Assembly: GCA_964433675.1 (NCBI GenBank)
Contig: CAYSSJ010000012.1
Location: 17,304 to 81,303, forward strand
DNA: 64,000 bases
Reading direction: 5' to 3'
Source of the DNA: CAYSSJ01 sp964433675
Lineage (GTDB): Bacteria; Cloacimonadota; Cloacimonadia; Cloacimonadales; TCS61
Shown: positions 1-8,467 of the stretch, piece by piece
How the letters are laid out: every line of letters starts with the position of its first letter
How positions within the stretch are numbered: the stretch's first letter is position 1
Notes under the pieces: generated by a model
Told to the model about the DNA's origin: nothing
Seen by the model: only the letters and a program-made list of their open reading frames with translations
The model's database searches: none
Made by a program: the position numbers and the translations under genes

Positions 1-152
1 GATTGCCAGATGAGATTGACAAAAATCTCTCATTGGGTATGAATCTAGTCTATATGCTCTCTGAGCAACTTCATGCCAAAGTTAGTTCAGATACTGAAAA
101 TGGCACAACCTTTGCAATAGAATTTCCGGGTAGTGAACATGAGGGCACTTAA
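1..152 (+). CDS. Sensor histidine kinase, C-terminal fragment
   Basis: Only the last 49 codons are in the window (reading from base 3, stop 150-152). The visible part has the end of a HATPase_c domain: an SLGMNLV G2-type box followed by a hydrophobic helix, an acidic SSDTENGTTF segment and a final FAIEF beta strand. This pattern (SLG-x-x-LV, then GGT-x-F-x-IEF) is typical of the HisKA_2/HWE group of soluble kinases. Its stop overlaps the start of the following receiver gene, so the two form a translationally coupled two-component pair. Sensor input is outside the window. Confidence 0.8.
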   Translation, partial: LPDEIDKNLSLGMNLVYMLSEQLHAKVSSDTENGTTFAIEFPGSEHEGT

Positions 153-510
153 CTTAATCATCGTGGAAGATGAAGCGATTATCGCTTTGGATCTGAAGCT
201 GACTATGAAAAGGCTTGGTATGCAAGTCTTGACTGTATGCCAAGAAGCAGATGATGCTGTAAGGCAGGCGAAAGAGCTGCATCCGGATATGATCCTGATG
301 GATATTGTGCTGGAAGGTGAGAAAAACGGCATCGAAGCTGCTTATGAGATCAGAGAATTTTCTGATGTTCCGATCGTGTTCCTCACCGGCAATACCGATC
401 TTCTGGATAGTCAAACTATAGGTGATATCAAGCCTCTGGAAATTGGTTCCAAACCACCGTCTGATTATCTTCTGCATAAATGGGTGAAAAAAGTAGCAAA
501 TAATTTTTAA
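139..510 (+). CDS. Single-domain response regulator (CheY-like)
   Basis: A 123-residue receiver domain with no output domain. From the ATG at 139 the acidic pocket is E10-D11 in IIVEDE, the phosphoacceptor is D55 in ILMDI, followed by a VFLTGN threonine and a GSKPPS lysine-proline motif. A GTG six bases upstream (133) could also serve as start. It overlaps the end of the upstream histidine kinase, its probable phosphodonor. Without a DNA-binding or enzymatic domain it must act by protein contact or as a phosphorelay intermediate. The target is not evident from neighbours. Confidence 0.85.
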   Translation: MRALNLIIVEDEAIIALDLKLTMKRLGMQVLTVCQEADDAVRQAKELHPDMILMDIVLEGEKNGIEAAYEIREFSDVPIVFLTGNTDLLDSQTIGDIKPLEIGSKPPSDYLLHKWVKKVANNF

Positions 511-537
511 AAAAAAATGATATAGGAGGAATAGAAC

Positions 538-1278
538 ATGAAGAGAAGAATACTGATGATAGGACTCATGCTAATCTTTGGATTAACTATACTTCAGGCT
601 CAATTCAGCTTTGATGTGGAGACCGGCTTGGCTTTCCCCGGCTATAACGATGTGAGAATACCCAATGAAGCTAACAGCACCCTTTTTTCACTAACGGAAG
701 ATTTGGAAGCAGATGCCGTTTTTGCTTATCGGATGATGTTGAATTATCGCATAACTGAGCGTAGTGAAATCTCTTTCTTATATGCACCGCTTACGATCAA
801 ACCTGCGGGAAATATCGACCAAAACATCAAATTTCAAGGCAGAATGTTTGAAGCCGAGAAAGATATCTCTGCCGTTTACCGCTTTGATTCTTATAGACTG
901 CAATACAGATATCATTTGCCCAATAAACTCTGGATTTTGGAAGCTTTCGGATTGACGGCGAAAGTACGCGATGCTGAGATTACGTTAGAAAATGAAGTTC
1001 ATACTGCCAGCAAATATGATACCGGTGTCGTACCGCTGATCAATTTTCTATTGGTATATGATGTGAGCGAAAAAGTGAGTATCTCCTCGGATGGAGCTGC
1101 ACTGGCATCACCCTATGGTAGAGCTGCGGATGTTCTTACCTCACTCAACTATAAATACAATGACAAGATAAACATTAAAGCAGGATATCGCATTTTGGAA
1201 GGGGGCTCCGATATCTCCGAAGTATATACTTTTGCCCTGTTTAATTATGCTGTGATTGCTCTGCAGGTATCTCTTTAG
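538..1278 (+). CDS. Exported beta-rich (probable outer-membrane) protein
   Basis: 246 residues with a clear N-terminal signal peptide (MKRR then a hydrophobic stretch ending near LQAQ). The mature part alternates polar and aromatic residues in short strands with turns of Asn, Asp and Gly, and ends in a hydrophobic strand (VIALQVSL), as expected for a small outer-membrane beta barrel. No specific family is recognised. A strong Shine-Dalgarno (AGGAGG, about 525-530) lies 7-8 bases before the ATG. It follows the response regulator by 27 bases and may be co-transcribed, but a functional link is not shown. Confidence 0.65.
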   Translation: MKRRILMIGLMLIFGLTILQAQFSFDVETGLAFPGYNDVRIPNEANSTLFSLTEDLEADAVFAYRMMLNYRITERSEISFLYAPLTIKPAGNIDQNIKFQGRMFEAEKDISAVYRFDSYRLQYRYHLPNKLWILEAFGLTAKVRDAEITLENEVHTASKYDTGVVPLINFLLVYDVSEKVSISSDGAALASPYGRAADVLTSLNYKYNDKINIKAGYRILEGGSDISEVYTFALFNYAVIALQVSL

Positions 1279-1550
1279 AAGCATTAGCATACCAGTGAAG
1301 GCTGGGAGAAGAAATGGGAAGTTTATGCCAAGTATAAGTGCTGATCCTCCTCTCTCATTCATCCTGCCTGCCATGCCGAAGTAAGATGTACACGGATATG
1401 ATCCCAATTTTATCAAGATAGTAGTAAGTAGGCATCAAAGAGCGGAGTGAAAATAGCGTAATTTGTTTTGGCGGATAATCTGGGGAAAAACATTGACAAT
1501 TTAAGGCAGAGAAAGAGAAAGATTCCTAGCAAGATAATAAGGAGGTGCCC
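1279..1550. other. Intergenic region, no gene seen
   Basis: About 270 bases without a convincing reading frame. A TTGACA at 1494-1499 might be a -35 element for the sugar transferase downstream, but no good -10 lies 16-18 bases further. The segment also has a CCTGCCTGCCATG motif (1363-1375) similar to sequence in the long repeats at 20.7 and 49.3 kb. Confidence 0.5.
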
Positions 1551-2825
1551 GTGTCTTCTCTGATGCTGTCAGATCAGATGCCGACGATATTTAAGAACAA
1601 AACGCGGCTAAGTTTGGATGTGCTGTGGCATATCGGCGGGATATTGGTCTTCACTATCTTAGGATCCAAACTATCTTGGCAGACAGGGCAGTTTTGGACG
1701 GCGGAATTTGCTTATCACATCATAGCTTATACTTGGCTTGCCTATATTCTGGGGTTATTTGTCGGACGCAGACTGATGGCGCAGGCTCGTAGCAGGAGCG
1801 TAGCAGCAGTTTTTCTCAGCGTCTCCATCTTCTATCTGATCATGCTTAGTATGATATCTTTCAGCAGGGTTTATTATTCCAGGACATTTATCGGTATAGC
1901 CTTTATCATTACATTGTTATGGCAATGGCTATCGCTGGTTTTTTTGATAAGAGTAAGACCGAGATTGGGGCTCATGCCGGTGGGCATGACCAGATCTCTG
2001 CAAAGTTTGAGTGGCGCGGAATGGGTGGAGTTGAATGAGCCCAATGAAGTGGAGAATGTAGACGGGTTGGTCTGCGATCTTCACGAGGAAATTGCTCCGC
2101 CATGGCTTCGATATATAGCAGAATCCAGTTTGCGGGGAATACCCATCTATCATGCTGCTTCCGTTTATGAAATGTTGACCGGACGTGTGTCTCTGGAACA
2201 TTACACCGATACGATCGTCAGGTCATTCTCGCTCCCACCTCTGTATCCGCATCTTAAGCGGTTAGCTGATCTACTCACAGTATTGATAACACTCCCGATT
2301 GTCTTGCCTATATCTGTAATGATATCTGTGGCTGTCAAACTCGATTCTCCCGGCAAAGTTTTTTTTACGCAAATCCGTGTTGGACAGAGGGGTAAACTGT
2401 TCAAATTGGTAAAATTCCGCACAATGTACACCGATAATGGTGATAATGATGCCAGTTTTGCCAGCATAAAAGATAAACGTGTCACCAAGGTAGGAAAGCT
2501 TCTCAGACGAACTCGCCTTGATGAATTACCGCAGTTATGGAATGTTCTCAAAGGAGAGATGAGCATCATCGGACCACGCCCGGAGCAGGTAACATTCGTG
2601 GAAGAATTTACGGAAAAGATACCTCTGTACCCATATAGGCATGTGGTAAAACCGGGTATAGCCGGTTGGGCTCAAGTACACCAAGGCTATGCCGCTGATG
2701 TGGAAGAAACTATCGAAAAGGTATCCTATGATCTCTACTATGTAAAATACTTCTCCCTCTGGATGGATATGCTCATCGTATCCAAGACCCTGAAAACTAT
2801 GATGACCGGATATGGGGCTAGGTAG
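1551..2825 (+). CDS. Undecaprenyl-phosphate sugar phosphotransferase (WbaP-like)
   Basis: A polyprenyl glycosylphosphotransferase that would transfer a sugar-1-phosphate to undecaprenyl phosphate, the first membrane step of polysaccharide assembly. The N-terminal third has about four hydrophobic segments. A central soluble region is followed by another membrane segment and the catalytic PF02397-like domain with VKFRTM, RRTRLDELPQL, NVLKGEMSIIGPRP and KPGIAGWAQV. The GTG at 1551 is preferred because AAGGAGG (1539-1545) precedes it by five bases; the in-frame GTG at 1545 overlaps that Shine-Dalgarno. GalE and another epimerase lie 5.6 kb downstream, separated from it by the AT-rich CARF block. 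Confidence 0.92.
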   Translation: MSSLMLSDQMPTIFKNKTRLSLDVLWHIGGILVFTILGSKLSWQTGQFWTAEFAYHIIAYTWLAYILGLFVGRRLMAQARSRSVAAVFLSVSIFYLIMLSMISFSRVYYSRTFIGIAFIITLLWQWLSLVFLIRVRPRLGLMPVGMTRSLQSLSGAEWVELNEPNEVENVDGLVCDLHEEIAPPWLRYIAESSLRGIPIYHAASVYEMLTGRVSLEHYTDTIVRSFSLPPLYPHLKRLADLLTVLITLPIVLPISVMISVAVKLDSPGKVFFTQIRVGQRGKLFKLVKFRTMYTDNGDNDASFASIKDKRVTKVGKLLRRTRLDELPQLWNVLKGEMSIIGPRPEQVTFVEEFTEKIPLYPYRHVVKPGIAGWAQVHQGYAADVEETIEKVSYDLYYVKYFSLWMDMLIVSKTLKTMMTGYGAR

Positions 2826-2881
2826 AGGGGGGAAGCAAGTAGTATCGGTTTTTATAATTATCTTTAATAGAGGTGTTTGAT

Positions 2882-3610
2882 ATGCAGGTATTGATAACAT
2901 TTATTGGCAACAAAGATCCTTACGCCAATGAAAAGAAAGAGTTGGGACCAATACTTTCTATCCTGAAAAAGCGTAGATTCGAGAAGTTGTATTTATTGTT
3001 TAATAATGATAATTACTGGGATGAAATGATCGAAACTCAAGACTACTGCAATCAGAATTATCCAAATATGAAAGTCGAATTTAGAGAAGCAAGATCATTG
3101 GATCCGACGAACTACAATCTTGTTTATCCAGCAATGTATCAGGTCGTAGAGAATTTAAAAAAGGATAATCAAAAAAATGAATTAACCATTTCTGTCACTT
3201 CAGGTACTCCAACAATGCATGCTTGCTGGCTATTTTTAGTGTTTGGTGGGGTCATCGATGCCAAATTGATTCAGATATCAAAACAATCAGGTATAACGGA
3301 GATAACCTTCCGATTAGATGATTATCCAAGTATAATTAAAACCGACTCTATAAAAGCTGAATTGAGCAGATTGTCCAGAGAAAACAAAATCTTGAAACAG
3401 AATTTGAATCTGAAATCGTCCGTAGAAAATGGTTTCTATATACCACAAAGCGGTATTGATCTTGAGAATGATATAGTGATCGGATATTACAGAGGTGCTT
3501 TGAAAATAACCAATAATAATGCAGCAGAAGCAGCTAAACTTCTTAAAATGAAACCCCACACCTTTAGAAAACGACTTAGGAAATTGAGAAGCATAGGCGT
3601 AAAAATCTAA
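2882..3610 (+). CDS. CARF/RtcR-N-like sensor fused to Fis-type HTH regulator
   Basis: The first ~150 residues match the RtcR N-terminal CARF fold: a Rossmann-like start ending in FIGNKDPY, ELGPILSIL, a DPTNYNLVYPAM segment, and ISVTSGTPTMHACW, corresponding to the nucleotide-binding SSGTPQM loop of RtcR. A coiled linker follows, and the C-terminus (NNAAEAAKLLKMKPHTFRKRL) is a Fis-type helix-turn-helix. The sigma-54 AAA+ domain between these parts in classical RtcR is absent. CARF domains bind cyclic oligonucleotides or RNA ends, so a ligand-controlled transcription factor is inferred. The ATG at 2882 has AGAGGTG seven bases upstream; a GTG at 2873 is less likely. It probably controls the operon starting at 3774. 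Confidence 0.8.
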   Translation: MQVLITFIGNKDPYANEKKELGPILSILKKRRFEKLYLLFNNDNYWDEMIETQDYCNQNYPNMKVEFREARSLDPTNYNLVYPAMYQVVENLKKDNQKNELTISVTSGTPTMHACWLFLVFGGVIDAKLIQISKQSGITEITFRLDDYPSIIKTDSIKAELSRLSRENKILKQNLNLKSSVENGFYIPQSGIDLENDIVIGYYRGALKITNNNAAEAAKLLKMKPHTFRKRLRKLRSIGVKI

Positions 3611-3637
3611 TGGTAAGTAACGCCTCATTCTCAAATA

Positions 3638-3651
3638 GTAACCATTGTTAC
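3638..3651. promoter_or_regulatory. Palindrome GTAAC-N4-GTTAC, possible operator
   Basis: A perfect five-base inverted repeat with a four-base spacer lies in the 163-base gap between the CARF-HTH gene and the three-gene operon. A related GGTAAGTAAC is at 3612-3621. The position suits a binding site for the upstream Fis-type HTH regulator. That is inference from placement and symmetry only; no convincing -35/-10 pair was found beside it. Confidence 0.35.
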
Positions 3652-3773
3652 CATTTTAAGCCAGAGGAGTTATTTTGTAATATGCTGATAAATAGACGCT
3701 TATAAAGATGTATTTTTTTTAACTGGACATAATAATGAAACTGAATACAGTTAAAAAATGATTAGGAGGAAAA

Positions 3774-5015
3774 ATGGATATTAAAGATTTTTTATTGAAT
3801 TATGATGAATCTCAACTTAAAATGTTGGGGATTCTAAATACAAGAAGAAATCTGCTCAATAGCAAAAGTGTATATCCATTGATTGATTTGATGATAAGAA
3901 GTGATATAGAAAAACTGACAGGACCGAATTGGTTTCTTGATATATACGGTAATTTCAGTAACCCAAAGAATTATTCATTGAGGTATGGAAATATAAAAGA
4001 TCTAATGAAAAAAGGAGATATCTTTCTACATCAAAACAAAATGATAAATCCATATTATCAATCTACAACTTATAACTCGATTATAAACAGAGTAGTCTTA
4101 TCAAAAAGTTATGATAGCGAAAATGATTGTCGTTTTGATATTGATGAGACAATTTTTGTAAATGAAGACCTCTCAAAACCGGAAAACAGAATCAATCTCG
4201 CATTATTTGGACTGTTTCTACATGATAATTTCAGAGAATGGTTTTTAGATAAATTAGAAATGCCCACAGATTCGATAATATTCCCGACAGTGAATTTGGA
4301 TGGAGGAATTCGTCCTGATTTTGCTATATCTGACAGTGATAATTTTCCATTAGCATATATTGAAGTTGAACTTGGGACTGAGGATAGTGGACAGTTGATT
4401 AATTTCAGGGAAAAGCTCAACAAGCCGGTTTATTCAATTTGTGGGAAAAAGAATTATAATTGTCACCTCAGTTTAGAAGAAATCTATGATTTTTTAAACA
4501 AAGAAAAAAAAGCATCACAACTTAAAAAGAACTTTACTTATTTCGAAAAACTATATTATGAAAATGTTGTATCAAATAGGAACAGAAATTATAGATCGAC
4601 AACAATCTCGGAAACAATTAGAAATACTCCGATTGTTAAGGCACTTTTTTCCAATTTAAGCATTCATGAAGACATTGGGCGTAGTATGTATCCAGGTGAA
4701 ATTTTAATAGAGACGAAAAAAATGTATGGATTTTCACTAAGAATATATTCGAAGAAATCGAAAGTAAGGAATAGTTTCTCTATTATGGCTCGTTCCGGTG
4801 GAAGGGATTTTATTATTTTCCCATCTCTCAAAAAAATGCAAAAATACCTACCCGCAGCAAAACATAATTATGTTAATGATTATGCCAGATTAATACTATC
4901 ATTAGGATTTGATATTTACAATATTGATGTTAGACAATTAGGCAAATTGTCAATTAAAAAAGTTGAGGCCAACATTGATAGTTTCATTGAAATTATCAAA
5001 CTTCTATCAGAATAA
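3774..5015 (+). CDS. Uncharacterised protein with PD-(D/E)XK-like core
   Basis: 413 residues, not a family I can name. Around residues 180-207 there is a restriction-endonuclease-like signature: RPDF (D182), a short loop, then a hydrophobic strand with E197-V-E199 and a following helix carrying Q207. This resembles the D...E-x-K core of PD-(D/E)XK nucleases, but the lysine is replaced by glutamate, so activity is uncertain. The N-terminal and C-terminal parts are mixed alpha/beta with no recognised motif. A strong AGGAGG precedes the ATG. It is the first gene of the operon under the CARF regulator, nine bases before the kinase gene. Base composition is much more AT-rich than flanking genes. 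Confidence 0.55.
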   Translation: MDIKDFLLNYDESQLKMLGILNTRRNLLNSKSVYPLIDLMIRSDIEKLTGPNWFLDIYGNFSNPKNYSLRYGNIKDLMKKGDIFLHQNKMINPYYQSTTYNSIINRVVLSKSYDSENDCRFDIDETIFVNEDLSKPENRINLALFGLFLHDNFREWFLDKLEMPTDSIIFPTVNLDGGIRPDFAISDSDNFPLAYIEVELGTEDSGQLINFREKLNKPVYSICGKKNYNCHLSLEEIYDFLNKEKKASQLKKNFTYFEKLYYENVVSNRNRNYRSTTISETIRNTPIVKALFSNLSIHEDIGRSMYPGEILIETKKMYGFSLRIYSKKSKVRNSFSIMARSGGRDFIIFPSLKKMQKYLPAAKHNYVNDYARLILSLGFDIYNIDVRQLGKLSIKKVEANIDSFIEIIKLLSE

Positions 5016-5024
5016 GGATTAGTT

Positions 5025-7367
5025 ATGAATAAAACACAGTTAAAAAAGAAATTTATTAATGAAGAATTCACACTTGAAATGTTAGATGATAATACTGTAA
5101 AACAAATAATCGGACTGTTCCATGAAAACATTTTCTCAGATAAAACGCTGATCATGAAAATATTGAATTTTATGGATAAGCATGAATGGAAAGTATATAG
5201 GCCAAAGAGCGATTATAAAGTATCACTAAATGAAAACAATATTGAAATTGAATATGATACAATAAATAAAATGCCAAAAGATTACAAAAAACCCAAATAT
5301 GACAAACCTCAAAAAAATAACGATTCTTATAACAAATATCTGTTTAAATTATTTAATCGTATTGAGAGATTTTTTTTAACAAATATCAATCAAGAATATT
5401 TTGATAACAGGCATGATTTTAAAGAACACTATTTTTCCCATTTAATGGGAGTTGATGAACCTATTCAAGAATTATTAGAATTTTATTTAGACACAAAAGA
5501 AAAGTATCCCATTGATTATTTTGACACTTTCAGTCACCTATACTTTGGTAACTATATGCTTATTAGGATAATTAAACACATATATAATTATGATGAAAAA
5601 AACATACCATTATTACATAAATTTTACTTAGCAGTTACGGAGTCAAATTCTGAAATTATTGATTGGGTTGGGAAAAGTATTATACACGATATGTGTCTTG
5701 ACTGGTTTATTGATAATAATGAATCATCTTTAATAGAAAAAGTGTTTTTAATTTTATACTCTTATGGAGAGGGAACTTGGATAATAGATCAAGTCTTCAA
5801 CTCTATAATTCTTTATAACCAAGAATACGCAAAAAATTTTATAATCAAACTAAGTAATAAATATGAAAAAAACATATATTTTCTTGTTGCCAATTATATT
5901 GTTACTGCATTGGATGATATTGAGATAGTAAAAGTTGCTGGGAAAATAAATGATAAAGAGACATGTAGCAGTTTTCTTGGTCAGCTTTTATTAAATTATC
6001 TGCACCAACAGGAATATACTAAGTTCTTTTTTGATCTCAAACAATTGATAAAGATTTTAGATAAAATTCCATCAATATTAAAATACTTATATGAAAATAG
6101 CAGTTCAGATTCCCTGAGATCATTCGCCAATAAGATACAAGATAAAGCTCTTTTTAAAAGCTATTGTGATATTTTTTATATAAACTCTTTCAAATATTCT
6201 TATGTTGACATAAATGATATTCTTCTTTGGATAAATTTTTTGCGGAGTCAGTTAAACAGTAAACTGCAATGTAAAGACTTGGCTGAAGAAACTTTTATTT
6301 GTCTGGAAAAAATCATAAAAGGCAAAGGTGTTATTACACCCTTCTCTCATGAAGTTGCAAAAAAATATAAAATTGAAGACGTATCCCATATTGATGAACA
6401 ATATCCTATAATCTCAAAGATTACCATATTAAATTCAATTTTTATGATGGCTCGGGAAAAAATAGATGAAAATGAAAAAGAAATTATTGATTCCATATTG
6501 TTATTTAATCAATCAACAATAAATCTAATTTCTCTGTCGGAAAGATTTTTGAACGAACAAAAGATACATGAAGAGCGAAAAAAAATAATGGCTAATCTTT
6601 CTCATTCCATCAAAAACCTGTTGGGTACAATTATCGATCCTTTGGAGAATATGAAACAGGAAAAAGAGGTTAAACCTATTATAATTGATAATGCCATAAA
6701 GGGAGCGAATCTTATTCGCAACATTGTTAATGCCATGAACTTATCCTTGAAAGGCTCGGCAGAGGATTATTATTATGATAGTAAAGAGAATACTGGAAGT
6801 GAAGCTCTTTCTTTAAAAGAAATATTATTACAGTCACTCACACAATCAATTAGTAATCTATTTGATGCAAAGCACTTTGGGATATTTATGAGAAATTATT
6901 TTGCTGACAGAGAGGTTTATATGAAAGCCAAAAAAGATTTTGATTCACTATCACTTCAATTAAATTTATCAAAACTAAATGACTACATAAATACTTATTT
7001 CCTTGATCTAAATATAGATATAGACAATTCGGGAGAATTATGTTTTGGTAACGAAAAAGGCTCAGCAGTAAAAACACTGATCCTTTTTCAGGAGGTTATA
7101 TTCAATGCATTAAAATACAGCTCCTTTGTATCCAAAAAGAATAGAAAAATATCAGTTGAATTGAAAAAAGTGGAGTCAAATATAATCTTTAAGCTTTCTA
7201 ATCTATATAAAGAAGGTGTTGCAACCAAGTCTTCCGGTTTGGGATTATCTATTGTTAAAAACTTTGTAGATTTAATGAATGGTAAACTTGAAATTAATAA
7301 TGAAAGGGGCATATATATGTTAAATATTACTTTCCCTGACTATTGGCAACAAGGAGGCAATAAATGA
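5025..7367 (+). CDS. Large atypical histidine kinase-like protein
   Basis: 780 residues. The first ~500 are predominantly helical and match no domain I recognise; no transmembrane segment is visible, so it is probably cytosolic. The C-terminus resembles a histidine kinase: H-box ANLSHSIKNLL with H527, N-box FQEVIFNALKYS (E690, N694), and a G2-like SSGLGLSIV near residue 737. The usual DxGxG G1 box is not evident; a KLSNLY segment occupies that region, so ATP binding may be altered. It ends in a four-base ATGA overlap with the receiver gene, its likely partner. Sensing may be by the helical region or by a bound partner. Very AT-rich. Confidence 0.65.
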   Translation: MNKTQLKKKFINEEFTLEMLDDNTVKQIIGLFHENIFSDKTLIMKILNFMDKHEWKVYRPKSDYKVSLNENNIEIEYDTINKMPKDYKKPKYDKPQKNNDSYNKYLFKLFNRIERFFLTNINQEYFDNRHDFKEHYFSHLMGVDEPIQELLEFYLDTKEKYPIDYFDTFSHLYFGNYMLIRIIKHIYNYDEKNIPLLHKFYLAVTESNSEIIDWVGKSIIHDMCLDWFIDNNESSLIEKVFLILYSYGEGTWIIDQVFNSIILYNQEYAKNFIIKLSNKYEKNIYFLVANYIVTALDDIEIVKVAGKINDKETCSSFLGQLLLNYLHQQEYTKFFFDLKQLIKILDKIPSILKYLYENSSSDSLRSFANKIQDKALFKSYCDIFYINSFKYSYVDINDILLWINFLRSQLNSKLQCKDLAEETFICLEKIIKGKGVITPFSHEVAKKYKIEDVSHIDEQYPIISKITILNSIFMMAREKIDENEKEIIDSILLFNQSTINLISLSERFLNEQKIHEERKKIMANLSHSIKNLLGTIIDPLENMKQEKEVKPIIIDNAIKGANLIRNIVNAMNLSLKGSAEDYYYDSKENTGSEALSLKEILLQSLTQSISNLFDAKHFGIFMRNYFADREVYMKAKKDFDSLSLQLNLSKLNDYINTYFLDLNIDIDNSGELCFGNEKGSAVKTLILFQEVIFNALKYSSFVSKKNRKISVELKKVESNIIFKLSNLYKEGVATKSSGLGLSIVKNFVDLMNGKLEINNERGIYMLNITFPDYWQQGGNK

Positions 7368-8395
7368 AGATATTGTATGTAGAAGATGAACTGGAAAAGA
7401 ACATTCCCAAAATAATCAGAATGTTCAGAAAGTATTTGGGAACAAAAATTTGTAAAAAGTTACAGCAGTTGGAAGAAGACGAATTTGGTGCTACTGCTAA
7501 CGATATCTTGAAAATTTTTGAAAAAAGCAGTATAGTAAAACTGGAGAATTCTTTTCCAAAAGCTCTTGATTGGGTGCTTAATCATTATAATGAATTTGAA
7601 TTTTATATAATAGACCGTAATCTATCTAATATTATGTATGAATTAGAAGACCTAAAAAAAATAGATCCAAAGTTCAATGAAAATTTTTACGACAAATTTT
7701 TTGAAAGAGAAGGAGATTATTTTTTAGAATTATTGATTTCTAAAAACTTTGATGTAAAAAATAAATTTTTCTTTCTAACAGCAAACTCAAGTGATAGATT
7801 AAGAAATGAAGATGAGATACAAAATCATATAGATTTTGATAGATTTCAAGATCACAATTTTATTGATAAATCTAATATGGAAGAACTGAGGCAGCTGGTT
7901 CGTCAGATTGAAGACTCTAAACTATTAAATCTAATGAAAGAGAACGAGAGATATTTACAAATATTACGAAAGATTGATGAGAATCTTAAGAACACTTTTG
8001 TTGAGTTATTAAAAAAAAAGGATGACACAAATCGGGAACAAATCACACAAAACATGTCAAATATCAGGTTAGTTTTTATAAACATCATTACAATGTTCGC
8101 GCTTAGCCATAATTTGCCAGATACTTACTATAGTTTCAATAAAAAAAATGAGAAACAAATTAATATGTCTGGTTTTATTAAGTGGGTCAAAGACTATAAT
8201 TATAAAAAATTCTCTTGTAGTAGTATCATAAGCAATTTTCTGTATAGTATCAAAGAAGTTTCGAGCGATTATGGAGCACATATGGAATATGGCATACAAA
8301 GAGTGGAATACAAACCAACAACAGATACGGTAAACTCGTTGATCTATGCTTTAAAAGATATAATAACATGGTACGATGAGCTTTCTATTAAATGA
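7364..8395 (+). CDS. Expanded receiver-domain protein with unknown helical output
   Basis: 343 residues. The N-terminus has receiver landmarks: ILYVEDE (E7, D8), FYIIDRNL (D84 as phosphoacceptor), FFFLTANSS (T about 139) and FIDKSN (K about 168). Spacings are much longer than in CheY, meaning large insertions after strand 1 and strand 3. The remaining ~150 residues are helical and end with a conserved-looking SSDYGAHMEYG stretch and a hydrophobic IITWYDEL tail. That suggests an alpha-helical effector domain, but no HEPN R-x4-6-H motif or DNA-binding motif is seen. It overlaps the kinase gene by four bases and probably receives phosphate from it. Confidence 0.6.
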   Translation: MKILYVEDELEKNIPKIIRMFRKYLGTKICKKLQQLEEDEFGATANDILKIFEKSSIVKLENSFPKALDWVLNHYNEFEFYIIDRNLSNIMYELEDLKKIDPKFNENFYDKFFEREGDYFLELLISKNFDVKNKFFFLTANSSDRLRNEDEIQNHIDFDRFQDHNFIDKSNMEELRQLVRQIEDSKLLNLMKENERYLQILRKIDENLKNTFVELLKKKDDTNREQITQNMSNIRLVFINIITMFALSHNLPDTYYSFNKKNEKQINMSGFIKWVKDYNYKKFSCSSIISNFLYSIKEVSSDYGAHMEYGIQRVEYKPTTDTVNSLIYALKDIITWYDELSIK

Positions 8396-8467
8396 GATTT
8401 TCTTTTTATTGACAGTAAAAGTAGGTAATATGGAAAATAAAATAAATTATATAATATTGGAGGCTAA

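Noticed and set aside
3611..3773. Sigma-54 promoter controlled by the RtcR-like protein
   Set aside because: No TGGCAC-N5-TTGC-type element is present, and the regulator lacks the AAA+ domain needed to activate sigma-54 polymerase.
8409..8455. TTGACA (8409-8414) and TATAAT (8450-8455) as a galE promoter
   Set aside because: The spacing between them is 35 bases, and the TATAAT is only 12 bases before the start codon, overlapping the ribosome-site region.
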